A stretch of DNA of 64,000 nucleotides, from assembly GCF_010093595.1 (NCBI RefSeq), contig NW_022985467.1, positions 139,477 through 203,476 on the forward strand. The letters run 5' to 3'. The notes under the pieces were generated by a model. The model did not search any database, had not been told where the DNA came from, and saw nothing but the letters and a program-made list of their open reading frames with translations. The stretch is from Mytilinidion resinicola. Taxonomy: Eukaryota; Ascomycota; Dothideomycetes; Mytilinidiales; Mytilinidiaceae. Numbering within the stretch: position 1 is the stretch's first letter; every line of letters begins with the position of its first letter. Shown here piece after piece: positions 22,006 to 33,444 of the stretch. The position numbers and the translations under genes are program-made.

Positions 22006-23358
22006 CTAGTGCTCTGTAGGCGTGTTCTTCAAACCGGGTGCCTGTGCTTCCATCACCACGGCGGGTGCACGGGTATCGACTTCCATCTTCGAGCCCTCAA
22101 CTGCCTTGCCAAGAACCTCTGCAGCGCCGTTGATCTTTTTGGGTCTCGCCTCAGCCTCCTTGCGCATCGCTCGGATCTTCGCAATCTGACCACTGACGCC
22201 CTCGAGGTATGCCTTCTCGGTTTGGGACTGCTTCTGCTGTTGCAAAAGGCGCCAAAAGACCTCCGCCTCCATCTCGACGCAGTTGTCAGCTATAGCGGCC
22301 TGCTCGGACTGAGACGTGTACGGCAAGTCGTAGAAGATCCACAAATGGCTCGGGCCATGCTGCTCATACATCTTGACCAGCGACTTCTGGCGGAGCGGCT
22401 TGAAATCCTTCTCTAATTTGAACTGTTGGCGGACAATCGGCTGCTGTTGCAGCGCGGCACGCGTCGCGGCATCGACGAAGACTCGCGGCTGAAGGCGCGT
22501 CTCTAGCAGCTTGACGGACTGCCAGTATTCCTTGAATGTCTCCACCCGTTTTGTCCACTTGGAGCTTTCGTTCTTGTCTGCCGAGTCTTCCTTCGCGATT
22601 TGCTTTGTGTACCAGTCCAACGATACGGGCTTGAACTGCATGCCCTGGCGCAAGAAGAACTTGAAGAACTCGGCTTCGCGGGCCCGGCTGAAGGCAACCA
22701 GCTCATCCTCGGAAATTATCGGTTCCTTGTTCCGGAGGTAGCGCTTGTTGTACTTGTCGTAGGTTGTAGCGAGCTTGCGGACGCCGTCCAGGCGGAAGGC
22801 GTACATGTCGTCTGCGAGCTCAGGCCAGGTCTCTTGGAGCTCATCGGGGCGTAGCTCTAGCTCATCGAGTTCTTTGGGGACGAACAGCGCAAGCAGCGTC
22901 TCGGGAAGGACGTGAGATTCCGAAGGTGTTTCGCTCGTCGCGTCCACTTCCATCGAGCCGGTTGGGGCGGGGTGCGGTCTGACCTCCACGACCTGCTTGT
23001 CTCTAAGAAGCTTTTCCATAGCCTTCTTGTCCGAAGCAATCTTTTTCTTGGCTTGGGCTTCGAGCTTCATCTTGTTCGAGTGGGCCCGTTTCTCTTGTTC
23101 CAGCATGGTGGCCTTCGTCTCGAGATCCATCTTCTCTTTCCACGCCTCCGAATCCACGTCGACTATAGCTGTTTTGACCTTTGTGTTGTCTAGCATTTGC
23201 TTTTCGGATGCAGTGAGCGCCACACTAAGAGGAGAGTCGCCAATTTGGCCAGCGTGAGGAGTGCCGGTGACCTTGACGTCGTTAAGGTCCATCGTCTCGT
23301 TAGGCTCGCTGGGAGGAGTTTCGGGGGCGAAGCGGGGCTTTGGGGTGAAACCAGACAT
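22006..23358 (-). CDS. 450-residue protein with coiled coil and a helical module
   Basis: Unknown function. Single exon from the ATG ending at 23358. Residues 1-75 are polar and Pro-rich. Residues about 75-125 are a Lys/Glu/Ala coiled coil. Residues about 155-275 are a structured-looking helical region with conserved-type aromatic and acidic residues (DMYAF, SEDELVAFS, EAEFFKFFL, LDWYTKQ). A second helical part (about 300-400) includes a HLWIFYDLP segment. The C terminus is polar. The middle region resembles the last module of the 799-4572 product (NESDLIDFS, EASIYKDFL, IDWEIDQ). That suggests a common domain, probably a fungal-specific family. The gene is intact and faces away from the small ORF at 20887. 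Confidence 0.78.
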   Translation of the reverse strand: MSGFTPKPRFAPETPPSEPNETMDLNDVKVTGTPHAGQIGDSPLSVALTASEKQMLDNTKVKTAIVDVDSEAWKEKMDLETKATMLEQEKRAHSNKMKLEAQAKKKIASDKKAMEKLLRDKQVVEVRPHPAPTGSMEVDATSETPSESHVLPETLLALFVPKELDELELRPDELQETWPELADDMYAFRLDGVRKLATTYDKYNKRYLRNKEPIISEDELVAFSRAREAEFFKFFLRQGMQFKPVSLDWYTKQIAKEDSADKNESSKWTKRVETFKEYWQSVKLLETRLQPRVFVDAATRAALQQQPIVRQQFKLEKDFKPLRQKSLVKMYEQHGPSHLWIFYDLPYTSQSEQAAIADNCVEMEAEVFWRLLQQQKQSQTEKAYLEGVSGQIAKIRAMRKEAEARPKKINGAAEVLGKAVEGSKMEVDTRAPAVVMEAQAPGLKNTPTEH

Positions 23359-25679
23359 GCTCGACTTCTGGCGAAATCTTTGACAAATGATAGTTTTGGT
23401 GTTGATGTTCGAGGGCTTGCGGAGTTTTGAAGCTGTGGTGAGGTGGGGTTGTGGAGATGAAGGTGGGTGTGTACGAGAAAGAATGGAAATAGACGAGGGT
23501 CATTTATACTAGTGACCTAGAATGTTCCTGCAGTAACAGGCATACACCGTGGGCTTAAGAAGATTACCACATCCATGACACGTCGATCTGTTCACGTGAG
23601 ATTTAGGTATGATGTATGTCCTATTCATTGTGTGCCGAGTACAAGTGCATATATAATGTCGCGTCACGCATCTTTGTACAATGTTTTGCCGCTGCTTGGA
23701 GTACCTCAGTAGTTTCTACAGATCTGCACCAATGAAAACTTATCGTCCTGAGGATTCTGTACAGCACTATAACAATGGTTTAGGCACTCCTTCGGTCTGC
23801 TAAGGGTATCCTAATAGGCTTCTGGAACTCTAGATATAATGAAGACTCAACGCAGTGGGAATCGGACTACCGTTTGACTGGTTGAAGACGTGGCAGCCAA
23901 TTAGAATGCTCCTACGCACGTCTGCCTACGCGTCTCAGCTGTACAGGGTTCACTTCTCAGCTGGACAAGGTTCACCTGTTGTTTTGTCACCGTTGCTGCC
24001 TGCAACCCCTGGTCTCTCTTCACTATATAGCCACTCGTTAGCACCTCAATACAACTCATGCTTTCCTCACTGATCCTTTGCCCTTCCTACGCCAGCTGCC
24101 AACACGTGCCAGCTATGGTACCCCTTACAGTGGTTCCGAGCGAGCAAGAGCTGCGCCCGAGTAGTGAGATGTCCGTATGCCCAAACTTATGACCTTGTAC
24201 TAGAAGCTCATTCAGCTACTTCAGCTGACGCTACAGGAGCCCCGATAAAAAATCTCTGCCAGGGAGACGACACGCACGAAGAACACACTTTCTATCTTCT
24301 GATGACTGAATGCGGCCTTGGAAGCGCCCTGGTATTGATCTGTCTGTACTTGTTTGCCACTCCCCAAGTTTGCTTCCCAAACATACCACCTGAGAAAAAA
24401 CATAACCTTTCAGTTCATATGAGGAGCCGGTTTACAATTTATTAGGATAAGCATCTCTTTTTATCCGTATTACTAGATCACAGGATCCAGGCAGATGAAT
24501 ATTTCATCGGTTGTGCCGCCTTGGGAAACCAGACACCTGTGTTAGGAGGAGCCCACTGGTGTGAGCGCCCGCTAATCAAGAGGTAGCTCAGATGAGACTT
24601 CCTTGAATAGAACAACATGCCTATAAGTTTGAGAGGCCATGGGAGTACCTCGAATAGTGGCAAATGAGTGTGCACAAGCTTATCGGAGCCACACTAAGAA
24701 TCCGGTTCGCTCGCTCAGGGAGGTCTCTGAAGCGTTGCTACCACCTCCAGATCGCTAAATCTATCTTGAAGCCCCCAAACTAGCGGCATGACAAGTCGCT
24801 TTAAACTGCGCTCTGATTTACGCCATCAGGGGCTTTACGTCTTGTTTCAATTCGTGATGCCAGGCGGAGCCATCCCACGCAGTGGCTAACAAGTGTTACA
24901 CATACTAGATGTTTTAGCTAATATATGCTCTCGATCGATTCCCGAACGAGCACCTCCGCTCCGAATCACGTGCCTATGCTGAATGAGACTTTATTTCTCT
25001 GAGACGCCTCTTCCCAGTTCCGTTTACGTCAATCTGCCGCCGTCTGCAATGCCTCGATATACTATTAGACATACCGACAATATCAGTTTGAACAATATCT
25101 GAACTCGCTTGACCACCTCAAACGATGTTCCCTCCGCACGACAAAAGGTGGATTATTCGGCTACAATTCTCATAATCATTTTAGGTCTAGCATCCATACT
25201 TTGCGAAGGGCCTCATCTTGCATCTGTGTACATCTAATTGCCACTGTCTGAAGTGGCTTTACACACTCTCCCGATCCACACAAGACTAATTTGAGCAACC
25301 GATGGACTTGCTTGGCCACCTCAGACGGTGCTCTCCCCTTTCCAAGGAGAGGTAGATTTCGAACTCTAAATCATGTTTTCATATCAGATTTGGCGTCTTC
25401 GCCTTCTGAAATGTCGTCATATGGTAGATCTGAGAATACCTAGATGTCGTTGTCAGTACTGCCTCAACATTGTTAGAAAAATACGGAAAAGAGTGCTTTG
25501 AACAGCTCAAAGTCTCGCTGGGCCACCTCAGACGGCGCCAACCCGTCACAAGCTATGAATCTCTCCGGAGCGTAAAAATGTTTTCCCGTGGCTTCGTACT
25601 TCTCCACCCACAGATGCCCCACCGAACCTTTCCCGCCAGCCTCTCATCAACCTCCTCCTCCTATCCACTTTGTCCCAAC
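23359..25679. other. long intergenic region
   Basis: No gene recognised over 2.3 kb. Short ORFs at 23855 and 24164 lack family features. The right half carries the repeat unit described at 25111-25535. Confidence 0.45.
25080..25540 (-). repeat. degenerate repeat with GCCACCTCAGACGGT core
   Basis: The core (G)(G/A)CCACCTCA(G/A)ACG(A/G)(T/C) occurs at 25111, 25314 and 25521, spaced about 205 bp. Each copy is preceded by TTTGA(A/G)CA and a CTCGCTTG-like motif. It is the complement of the core found at 4.99-5.22 kb. A direct-orientation copy CTGTCTGAAGTGGC lies near 25244. Confidence 0.7.
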
Positions 25680-27243
25680 ATGGAAGAAATTCTACCGCGC
25701 TTGCTGGACCAAATGGCGCTTGATGGCCCTAAGACTGGAATAAACGCCCCAGCCCCGGAGATTCTCCACATCATCTTCGATTTCCTTGACCTCTGCGAAG
25801 TGAAGTCCCTCCGCCTCACCAATAAGGCGCTTAGTGAGGTTGGAGCAAGCCACATCATACCATGAGCCACAGTGGATTTCAACCCCCAAAGCTTCGAACG
25901 GGTCTCCGTAATACTACAACATCCCATTGTTCCCTCATACATAACCACGCCGAGACTCGACGGGAGCTGCACAATCCCACAGCTCGCCGACCGCGCCTCG
26001 TTCGATGTAATCTTCAAATGGCATATAGCGTGGACGAAAGCGCAAGAACTTGGCCTCTTTCCTACAATAGACGGCACCAAGCCCGAGCAAGAGATCAAGC
26101 AGCGGAACCCAAAAGTTCACTGAGACTACCTCGCTGACACCAATCGCGAGCTTTATCAGAACGCTATTGAGGGGCTTGCGGTACATCTTCGCCAACATCC
26201 TGCAGAAACGTGGGCAACATGGTACTCCAAGGTTGTGAAGGCATCGGTAGGATACAACCGTTCAGACATCGTTCCAGCTACTCCGGCCGTTTATCGTGCG
26301 TACGGACAATACTGCGAATTTCATCGTTGGCAGCAGGACCTTTGGAATGGATCGGGTGCCTGGCGCATGATTTCCCGCGTTATCAAGAGCCTTCCAGCGC
26401 TCCAGAGCATCGAATTATCGCGCGGCGACTTCAAAACCCTACACCAGATATACACCAACGGGCTCCGCGCATTGAGATTCGAGACCGGGGAGTACCAGCT
26501 GCTTCTACTGCTGATGGTATGCTTCTACACTGGAACAAAGCTGAAGAAACTACATGTCGAACAGCTTTCTCGACGCTTCTTCGGAACACTGGACGAATGC
26601 ACCGACGACATCATGCGTGCGACGGCGAATCTCACCCACTTGCATATCAACTTTACGCCCGCTGTATGGCACAATGTGAACGGAAATCCACAGCTGGACT
26701 TCCAAGGCGCCGGCTGGGTCACCAGCTCAAACTCATGGAGGAGTGGGCATTTGACGGCATTCCTGGGAAACCTGAAGAAACCGGAAGACCTCACTCTCCG
26801 AAACCATCACGTGCGCCCTATCTCTCAACGGCACGTTACCTGGATGTCGCTGGGAGAAATGTTCGGAGCCATTTCACCTGCGGAGCCTGAAGGTCTTGAG
26901 GCTCAACTACATCACTACCACCGAGGAAGATCTTGTCGCGTTCTTAGGAAGGTACGCAAGCACGCTCGACGTTCTAGAAATCCGACGAATCAAACTCACC
27001 GCGGGAGCTTGGTTTTCTACACTACCGCAACTGCACGAGATTGTTTCAGAGGGATCTATCAAGTCTGTTTCGTTCCAACAGGGTTTGTACGAGCACGAGG
27101 CGGGATCGTCGCCACCAGCGCGCTTCAGAGTATACAATTCCAGTCGGCTGAGGGCGGTCAAGAGGTTGCGCGATTACCTAACGCGCAGGGTAGATTGCCC
27201 AGTCACGCGAGATACTTATAGGCACTGGGAATTGGATGATTGA
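25680..27243 (+). pseudogene. F-box-like protein gene, broken
   Basis: From ATG 25680 the frame encodes an F-box-like start (INAPAPEILHIIFDFLDL, then VKSLRLTNKALSEVG), ends at TGA 25863, continues in the same frame from 25866 to TGA 26121, and continues again from 26124 to about 26850. The matching sequence then moves to another frame (HLRSLKVLRLNYI, then TEEDLVAFL) and runs to 27243. The layout, F-box then leucine-rich helical repeats with a C-terminal recognition region, is that of fungal F-box proteins that present substrates to SCF ubiquitin ligases. Two in-frame stops and a frameshift argue for a pseudogene. Introns do not explain the stops, because the coding flanks abut them. Confidence 0.72.
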
Positions 27244-27959
27244 ATGGTGTATGGCATGAGTGCCTGGCTGTGAGTCGAGTTGGACAGGCAAGCAGTAAGA
27301 TTTGGTGAAATGGGAGTTGGCTTGTGTAGGATAGTCGAATATAAACTCAGGTACCGGAAGGATGTTTCGTGGACCTATCCGCCACTGTTTGAGGTACCTT
27401 TAGGAGGTAAGAAAGCTCTATTTGGAAAGTTTGTGAAAGATCTGGAAAGTAGCCGAGTCCGCTCGGGCACTGTTATGGAGTGGACAAACTTGACGTACTA
27501 ACCGCTGGATGAATACTGCACTGAAGCATCCGTCATATCATTAGATAAGGTCCTTGGGTTTCTGCTAGGTCATTGGTTTAGGCATCTCGATATCCCACTA
27601 CTCGGGCTCCGGTCCTGCTCGCCTGATACCACTGTGAGAGGTGGCCCAACTGATAGGAAGCCGATGAGGTAAGAGGTAGCGTGATTCTCACTACACCGAA
27701 CTTCACATTGTTCTTAGAGTTTTGCAAAGAGTGTGGGGATGTAAAGGTATATCTATGAAAATCGGCATTTTAGAACTAATATCCGGGGTTCCAATTCAGC
27801 CTCGAGTTGACGCAAGACTCGTAAAATGCTATACTCCATATCCACAAAACCCTATGTACACCCCTAGGAACAACACCTCCGACACTCTCAGATCTCCCGA
27901 TATCCATGTTGCCAAACCACTAGCTTCCACCTCAAAAGATGACCGGAAATAGTGGTTGA
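27244..27959. other. spacer between two convergent F-box-like loci
   Basis: Two short plus-strand ORFs (27280, 27722) have GTG/TTG-type or weak starts and no recognisable features. I see no gene. Confidence 0.4.
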
Positions 27960-29460
27960 TAGCGACGAGGCGTGCATCGGGTATTGTTCATAGTAATTGG
28001 GCAGAATCCGCGGTCCTTTAGATATGCTTCGACCTGATTTTGCTGCGCTTTTACCCGAATTGGTTGGAAATCTTCGGAATTATCGCATATTATCTCTTCA
28101 AAGCAAGTGCGTGGATTGTTGATTTGCTCTAGTAGATGTCCGCGAACGGTGATGGTGTCTAGCTTGAAATCCGAGGAAGAGATGATGGCCTGCAGTCTAG
28201 GAAGAAGCGATGCCCAGGAGCCTGCAGAAAGCATGATTGTTTCGAGACTGAGTATCTTGAGCGTATTTTTATGGTCCGAGATGAAGGAGATCAGAGTTCC
28301 TTCCTCAGCTTCGAGGTAGCCGATGGAGAATTCTCCAAGCTTGGGCCAGATGTTGCGCCCGAACATGCTCCTGAAGACTCCAGGGAATATTGTCGGGATT
28401 CCGTGTGGTATCATCAAGAAGGTTGGGCGGAATCTGACATGCATTTTGCGTAACTATGTCATGTTTCGGATGAAGTCGTAGAATTCGCCAGTAGCAAAAT
28501 GTTGGCGGCACTCTCTAATTCCATAACCGTTCTCGGGACTCCACCCCCTCTCCTTGGCTGTTATCTCAAGACTAATGCTGTCCAAGTCCGCTGTTGCCTT
28601 ATCGATTTTCTTAGTGAGTTCCACGCATTTAGGCTCGGCAGTGCAAGTGAAGAAGAAAAGATCCGCGACCTTGTTGATGGCCAGTGTGGTGATTTTCTTC
28701 TCCTTCTCAGCGCAGGCTAAGAACAACGATAGCATAGCCGGAATGCCACGCCGGTACAAATGCAAGTCGGCGTATAAGCTTGTACGATGATCCATGGACT
28801 CGTGAATGAGAGAACCCCCCGGGTATTTTGATCGAATATGGATGTCGGTCATCTTTGGCATCAATCCCAACAGCGTCCGGAAGTGGTCGGAGAGTCTAGA
28901 GGGAGCCCCACCAATCCTGTCGCCGAATAATTGTTTCTGCCATTCCATCTTCTGTTGGTGCGCCCTCAGTTTTCCAACTAGATCACCAACGTCGAAAGAC
29001 GGATGATTAACCTCTCGAAAGAACGATGGGTCATCCTCGAATATATATTCGACGCCAGTCAAATCTAGCTTCACTCACTTGTTGTTACCAGCTCGGGGTG
29101 GCGAACGGTTGAAACGAGCTGGCAGCATCTCGTGGTATCGGCGGCGATCCTCATCTGAAATCCCATACATCACACCTCTAGCGTCGATATCCAGGCCTGT
29201 GACATGGTTCTTGAACACAGGGTGCTCGAGCATCAACTCTAGTTGTCTATAGGTTTCCTCCTAGAGATAGTAGGTAACCTTAGATATGAGATGCTCATCT
29301 GCAACTTTGCTGAGCCTTTTGTTGACGAGGCGTAGAGACTGGAGGGCCGATTTGTCAAGATTGTCGCAAATGATGACCTAGCTCTGTGGGCAAGCCGTTC
29401 AGAGTTGGCGGATTTGGGACGAAGCCGAGTTCGCGAAGATCTTCCAAGAGGTCGCTCATG
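27960..29460 (-). pseudogene. second F-box-like protein gene, broken
   Basis: On the minus strand from the ATG ending at 29460. It starts MSDLLEDL, reaches a F-box-like core only after a frame change near 29370 (LVIICDNLDKSALQSLRLVN), then meets TAG near 29265 and TGA near 29075 in an otherwise continuous frame (EETYRQLELMLEHPVFK, then YRRYHEMLP-like sequence). It continues as 29074-28454, and after another frame change near 28450 as 28444-27960, which ends with SIGYLEAEEGTLISF and LETIMLSAGSW. The last part matches the 25680 locus in layout (TEEDLVAFL / AEEGTLISF; KLTAGAWFSTLPQL / MLSAGSWASLLPRL). The two are therefore diverged paralogues placed tail to tail, both decayed. Confidence 0.7.
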
Positions 29461-30591
29461 GTGGACGGTGTTTTTCGATCGTTACTTCACTGTTGTGAGC
29501 TTGGAATGATGGGGCCATATGTGGTTGATGTGAGTAGGAAGGTGGACGTTTGCAGCTGAAAGAAAGGAGTCGAGACCCGAGCCGAGAGCGCGCTAAGGTG
29601 AGAATTCCGAAATGGATCGGGGAATTGAAAGACCGTAGGAGCTCATTCACCGAAGTATCTACGCCACTGTGTTATAAGCGCATGCAGCATGAGATATCGA
29701 GACTGGAAGCGATAAAAGATACATTAGTAAGGAGTATTGTTGAGATCGTATTTATTGATGATACCCCGTAGCTACTGAACACAGGTATAATGCGTGTACT
29801 TCATAGAGCTGGATGGACATGCTGCTATATCGTTTCATGTCTCTGATTGTTATGGATCCAACAGGGGTGTTCGTTTCGTTCAGTCGAGATAAAGACATGG
29901 TGGAGAAGAATGTCTGTCGATTAATTGAAGGGGACTGTGTTGGATTATGACGATCGGCTACCATGTCTTGTATTAGACATGTGGTTGGCTGGTGAAATAA
30001 GTTCAGACATGACTTAGCACTTTCACGACCTGGCCAGGAAGCCGTGAATGGCTTTGAAGCTAGCCTCTCCAATCATGCAGTGACTGATATTCACGTGACT
30101 CCAGTCCCGGCGTCTTTTTGACTCCTTCTTCCGACAGAGCTATAGCACGTTTATGTTCCCGCACACAACCTCGCTTGGAATTTTGGGACACCACCAGCAA
30201 CTTCAACTGCGAGGCTTTCATCATCCTCGCCACACCTGCGAATCTACTCGCAACCCTATCCACCGCCTCTCTCGACACTAGCAGGTATATTGTTACACTT
30301 CCCATATCCGTCTGCACCGGTTTTCTAACCACGCGACTGGAGGGCACTGTGCTGACCTGCTGCCAAGTTTGCCTCCATCTCAAATCTCGCGATCATCAAC
30401 ATCAACGCCCTGTCTAGGGTCAGGTACGTCAAACGCCATGTCCATCGCGCGCACTCCGCCCTGCGCCTACTCCCTTCATCCTCTGCCCTACGCCACCACC
30501 TACTCAACTCACAGCATCCCCTCGTTTGCAGCACAACTTCCTCTAACTTACCAACTGACATCGCGCCTTTCCCCAGGACCGGACAGGAACG
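29461..30591. other. intergenic region
   Basis: No gene recognised. The stretch just before 30592 is pyrimidine-rich, with CTAAC, CTGAC and a CCCCAG, consistent with a promoter or a leader intron acceptor for the next gene. Confidence 0.4.
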
Positions 30592-33444
30592 ATGGCTACC
30601 CCAACGTACAACATTCACTACCATTTCGATGGAGTTTTCCTCGGTGGCCCGAACATCCTGCCGCACGCCTGCAGCGGGGAGCACTCTATATTGCCTCCTG
30701 ATACTGAAGACTTGCCGCAAGACGACACATCTCCTCATCGGCCATCAACCCAAGGCCGTAGGTCCTTCATCTCCCGGTCTCCACCATCGGCACCGAACCA
30801 ACTTGCTACATGGCTGAGTTCTCCTGCGGTCGCACCGTTTTGTCTGTTTGCAGGGCTGCTGTTCGCTCATAACAGGTTTGGGGTGTTGAGTTTGTCACTG
30901 GGGCTCCTACACAAGATCCTGGATACTCTCCCAGCATCAACGCAGAATGCTGTTTTCGAATCAGTCGCCTCTTCTCCGCCCGAGCAAGTCTCCTCCGCTG
31001 TTTGCCGCACGGCCTCGCGTGCTGTGGATTTACATAGTGGAAACTCCAACCGGCCGAGAAGCAATGGAAGCAGAGTTGCTCCAACATTCTTCCCGTGGCT
31101 GCAATTTTCATCCAACACACACACTGAATTCGTCTTCTCGGTAGATGACATCATTCACCACTTCCTTTGGGCAGCCTTCCGCAATCAGGTACTTGCTCGA
31201 CACGCCATCGACCTGTCCGCCGCTCATGATACTTTTGGGCTGGTTAAAGAGGGTACTCCATTAGAAGTCTTCTTGGTGCCCCTCGTCCGATTCCTGCTAT
31301 CTCAACTAGAACAGGAGCAGAACAAGATCGATGTTGTCCCCCAAGCCCTTGCCCCGCTCAGCTTGGTACTGCCAGAGCAGGCCGTGGAAAATACCAGTTC
31401 GAGCCAGAACATCCACCAAGAAGGCATTGCGGCGTCTGTGAGGCCGGTGAATGTGGCTGACATTGCGACCCACACTGATGGAAATATGGCTGCATTTCCC
31501 AGTCCAACCCACGAGGAACTGCATGTCCACAAAACTCCATCAGGTTCACTTTTGACTTTGGATTCTAAGCCTGGCAAGATTGGAAGACACGTAGGCGAAT
31601 CGCCGCAATCCCACGAGAAGGAACCAGTAGCAGCACCAGAGCTTTCCAACAGGGATCTTGCCCGCGCCGAGTCCGGCCCCGGTGATGCTCATGCCGAAGA
31701 GCAAGGAATGTCTCAGGGCCTGCAGAATGAAGGCCACCAAACATCTGACAGTGGGGTTCAGTCCACAGCGAGTCAGACTATCCAGGGATCTATGCAGCCT
31801 CACCCTAACGATCAGGTTGCCCCGACAGTCTCTCTACCTATAGCTCCGACCCCAAACGGAGATATTGAAGCACCGGTTACTGACTTTAGCGCCAATGAAT
31901 CCATTGCTATGGACACGCAATCATTCTTGGCCGCCGAACAGCCAGCCAATCAGGACGGTCCAATTAACAACGTCGGCGAAAGCGCTAGTGGATTTCAAGA
32001 GGAATCCGAAAATATCCCCGGAAGAGTTTATGATAGACCCGATATGACAACTTTTCAAATGGAGGACGCGCCACCACTGGAAGCTCCCTCACCGAACACC
32101 GCTTTGCAGACTTCAGCATCGTCATCCGGATCTGACATTAACTCGGCAAATGGAGCTTCGTACTTTCAGCCCCTCGGTGTGTTGCCTCAAATCTCTCGGG
32201 GTCCCACTTTGAGCCACCCTGTGCATACTCAATCGCGGGTTTTTGAGCCTTTGGTTCCAGAGTCTTCTATGGAATCCACGGAAGCTTCTGTTGACATGAT
32301 GCATATCGACAGCTTAAGCAACGAAGAGGCTGCTTATGCGAGTTTTCTGAATGGTCTAGATCATCTCGGATACCCATTGGGGTTTGACCTGGAGAAAGAT
32401 ACTCTTTCCAGGTGGCAGGATCTGGCCCGCTACGAGACTTTTAGGCTACATTTGCCGTACGAGATTGAACCGCTTGACAGTCTGATCGAGGATTCTGGGT
32501 ACTTGATCCTCGATAACCCCTGGCACCGAACTCCAGCGCCATGGGAGAATAACAGCTCACCCACCAATGGCCGCGTCGCTGACACCAATGCCCCCAAGCC
32601 AACAAACAAAGGGAAGCAGAGGGCAACTGAAGAGGAGGTTAGGGAACAAGAGGCCGCTAGCCAGAACCGCTACTGGGGTGCGAAAGTCTCGACGTATTCG
32701 CTTTCTGTAGTTCCAGAAGAACAGGCCATGATCTCTCCAACCCCTGGGATCACACAAAACTCCTATGAAAGCCTTGAGACTTCGCTTCAAGATGGCCGTT
32801 CACTTCGCATTGGCTCCCTTAGTACGGCTCAGCTCCGTGCTCGTAATTCTGGGAATTCTGAAGCTGGCGAATCGTCTTCTTCCAATCCAGACTTCCAAGG
32901 TCTTAGTGATCAATCGCGATTCAGCAATGACATGAGGGCAAGTCTGCCGGACGTCCCTATTGCAGAAACACTGGACGAAAACAAGAGAGGCGCGCCAGTT
33001 GAACGCAAGAGAGACATTCAGAAGGCGAAGACAAAGCGGATCGTGCTGACGCCTAGACTAAATCTGGGAAACGGGCAATCAAGGACGATTTCGAAGAAGG
33101 CCTCCAACTTTACTGATGAGACTTCGGGCCTTACTGACGACACATCTGGCTCTACCGACGAGCCTTCCGACCTTGACGATGAGGACCTCAAAGGCCTTTT
33201 GGCTTCTGCCCTGTACGGCTCAGAAAGTCAAATGACGCAGCGCAACACAGGACGCAACCTCGATATTCCCGATGACATTCCCGAACTCGACATTGAGGAG
33301 CCCGTGGATGAGAATGAGCAAACCACCTTTGGGGCAAATGTTGGGGACAAGCGGAAGAGTGAATGGGTGGAGGATCCGGCCACGGACGAGGCTCAGAAGA
33401 CGAAACGGGAGAAGTTGGCCAGCATCGCGCATAAGCGTTGTTGA
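30592..33444 (+). CDS. 950-residue low-complexity protein with N-terminal hydrophobic segment
   Basis: Unknown function. Single exon from ATG 30592 (CGATGGC). Residues about 72-107 are hydrophobic (LATWLSSPAVAPFCLFAGLL and following), enough for one membrane helix or a buried hairpin. Residues about 165-250 look folded (FFPWLQF, then VDDIIHHFLWAAF, then PLEVFLVPLVRFLLSQLE). From about 260 to 560 the chain is Ser/Gln/Pro/Asn-rich. A short helical region lies near 575-640 (NEEAAYASFLNGLDHL, then WQDLARYETFRLHLPYE). The C-terminal 150 residues are acidic with a DE(T/P)SG repeat and end in a Lys/Arg-rich segment containing KRKSE and KTKREK, possible nuclear localisation signals. Architecture recalls the 5948 and 11862 genes, but I see no direct similarity. 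Confidence 0.75.
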   Translation: MATPTYNIHYHFDGVFLGGPNILPHACSGEHSILPPDTEDLPQDDTSPHRPSTQGRRSFISRSPPSAPNQLATWLSSPAVAPFCLFAGLLFAHNRFGVLSLSLGLLHKILDTLPASTQNAVFESVASSPPEQVSSAVCRTASRAVDLHSGNSNRPRSNGSRVAPTFFPWLQFSSNTHTEFVFSVDDIIHHFLWAAFRNQVLARHAIDLSAAHDTFGLVKEGTPLEVFLVPLVRFLLSQLEQEQNKIDVVPQALAPLSLVLPEQAVENTSSSQNIHQEGIAASVRPVNVADIATHTDGNMAAFPSPTHEELHVHKTPSGSLLTLDSKPGKIGRHVGESPQSHEKEPVAAPELSNRDLARAESGPGDAHAEEQGMSQGLQNEGHQTSDSGVQSTASQTIQGSMQPHPNDQVAPTVSLPIAPTPNGDIEAPVTDFSANESIAMDTQSFLAAEQPANQDGPINNVGESASGFQEESENIPGRVYDRPDMTTFQMEDAPPLEAPSPNTALQTSASSSGSDINSANGASYFQPLGVLPQISRGPTLSHPVHTQSRVFEPLVPESSMESTEASVDMMHIDSLSNEEAAYASFLNGLDHLGYPLGFDLEKDTLSRWQDLARYETFRLHLPYEIEPLDSLIEDSGYLILDNPWHRTPAPWENNSSPTNGRVADTNAPKPTNKGKQRATEEEVREQEAASQNRYWGAKVSTYSLSVVPEEQAMISPTPGITQNSYESLETSLQDGRSLRIGSLSTAQLRARNSGNSEAGESSSSNPDFQGLSDQSRFSNDMRASLPDVPIAETLDENKRGAPVERKRDIQKAKTKRIVLTPRLNLGNGQSRTISKKASNFTDETSGLTDDTSGSTDEPSDLDDEDLKGLLASALYGSESQMTQRNTGRNLDIPDDIPELDIEEPVDENEQTTFGANVGDKRKSEWVEDPATDEAQKTKREKLASIAHKRC

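Noticed and set aside
23855..24445. ORFs at 23855 and 24164
   Set aside because: Short, with no features and no splice signals linking them.
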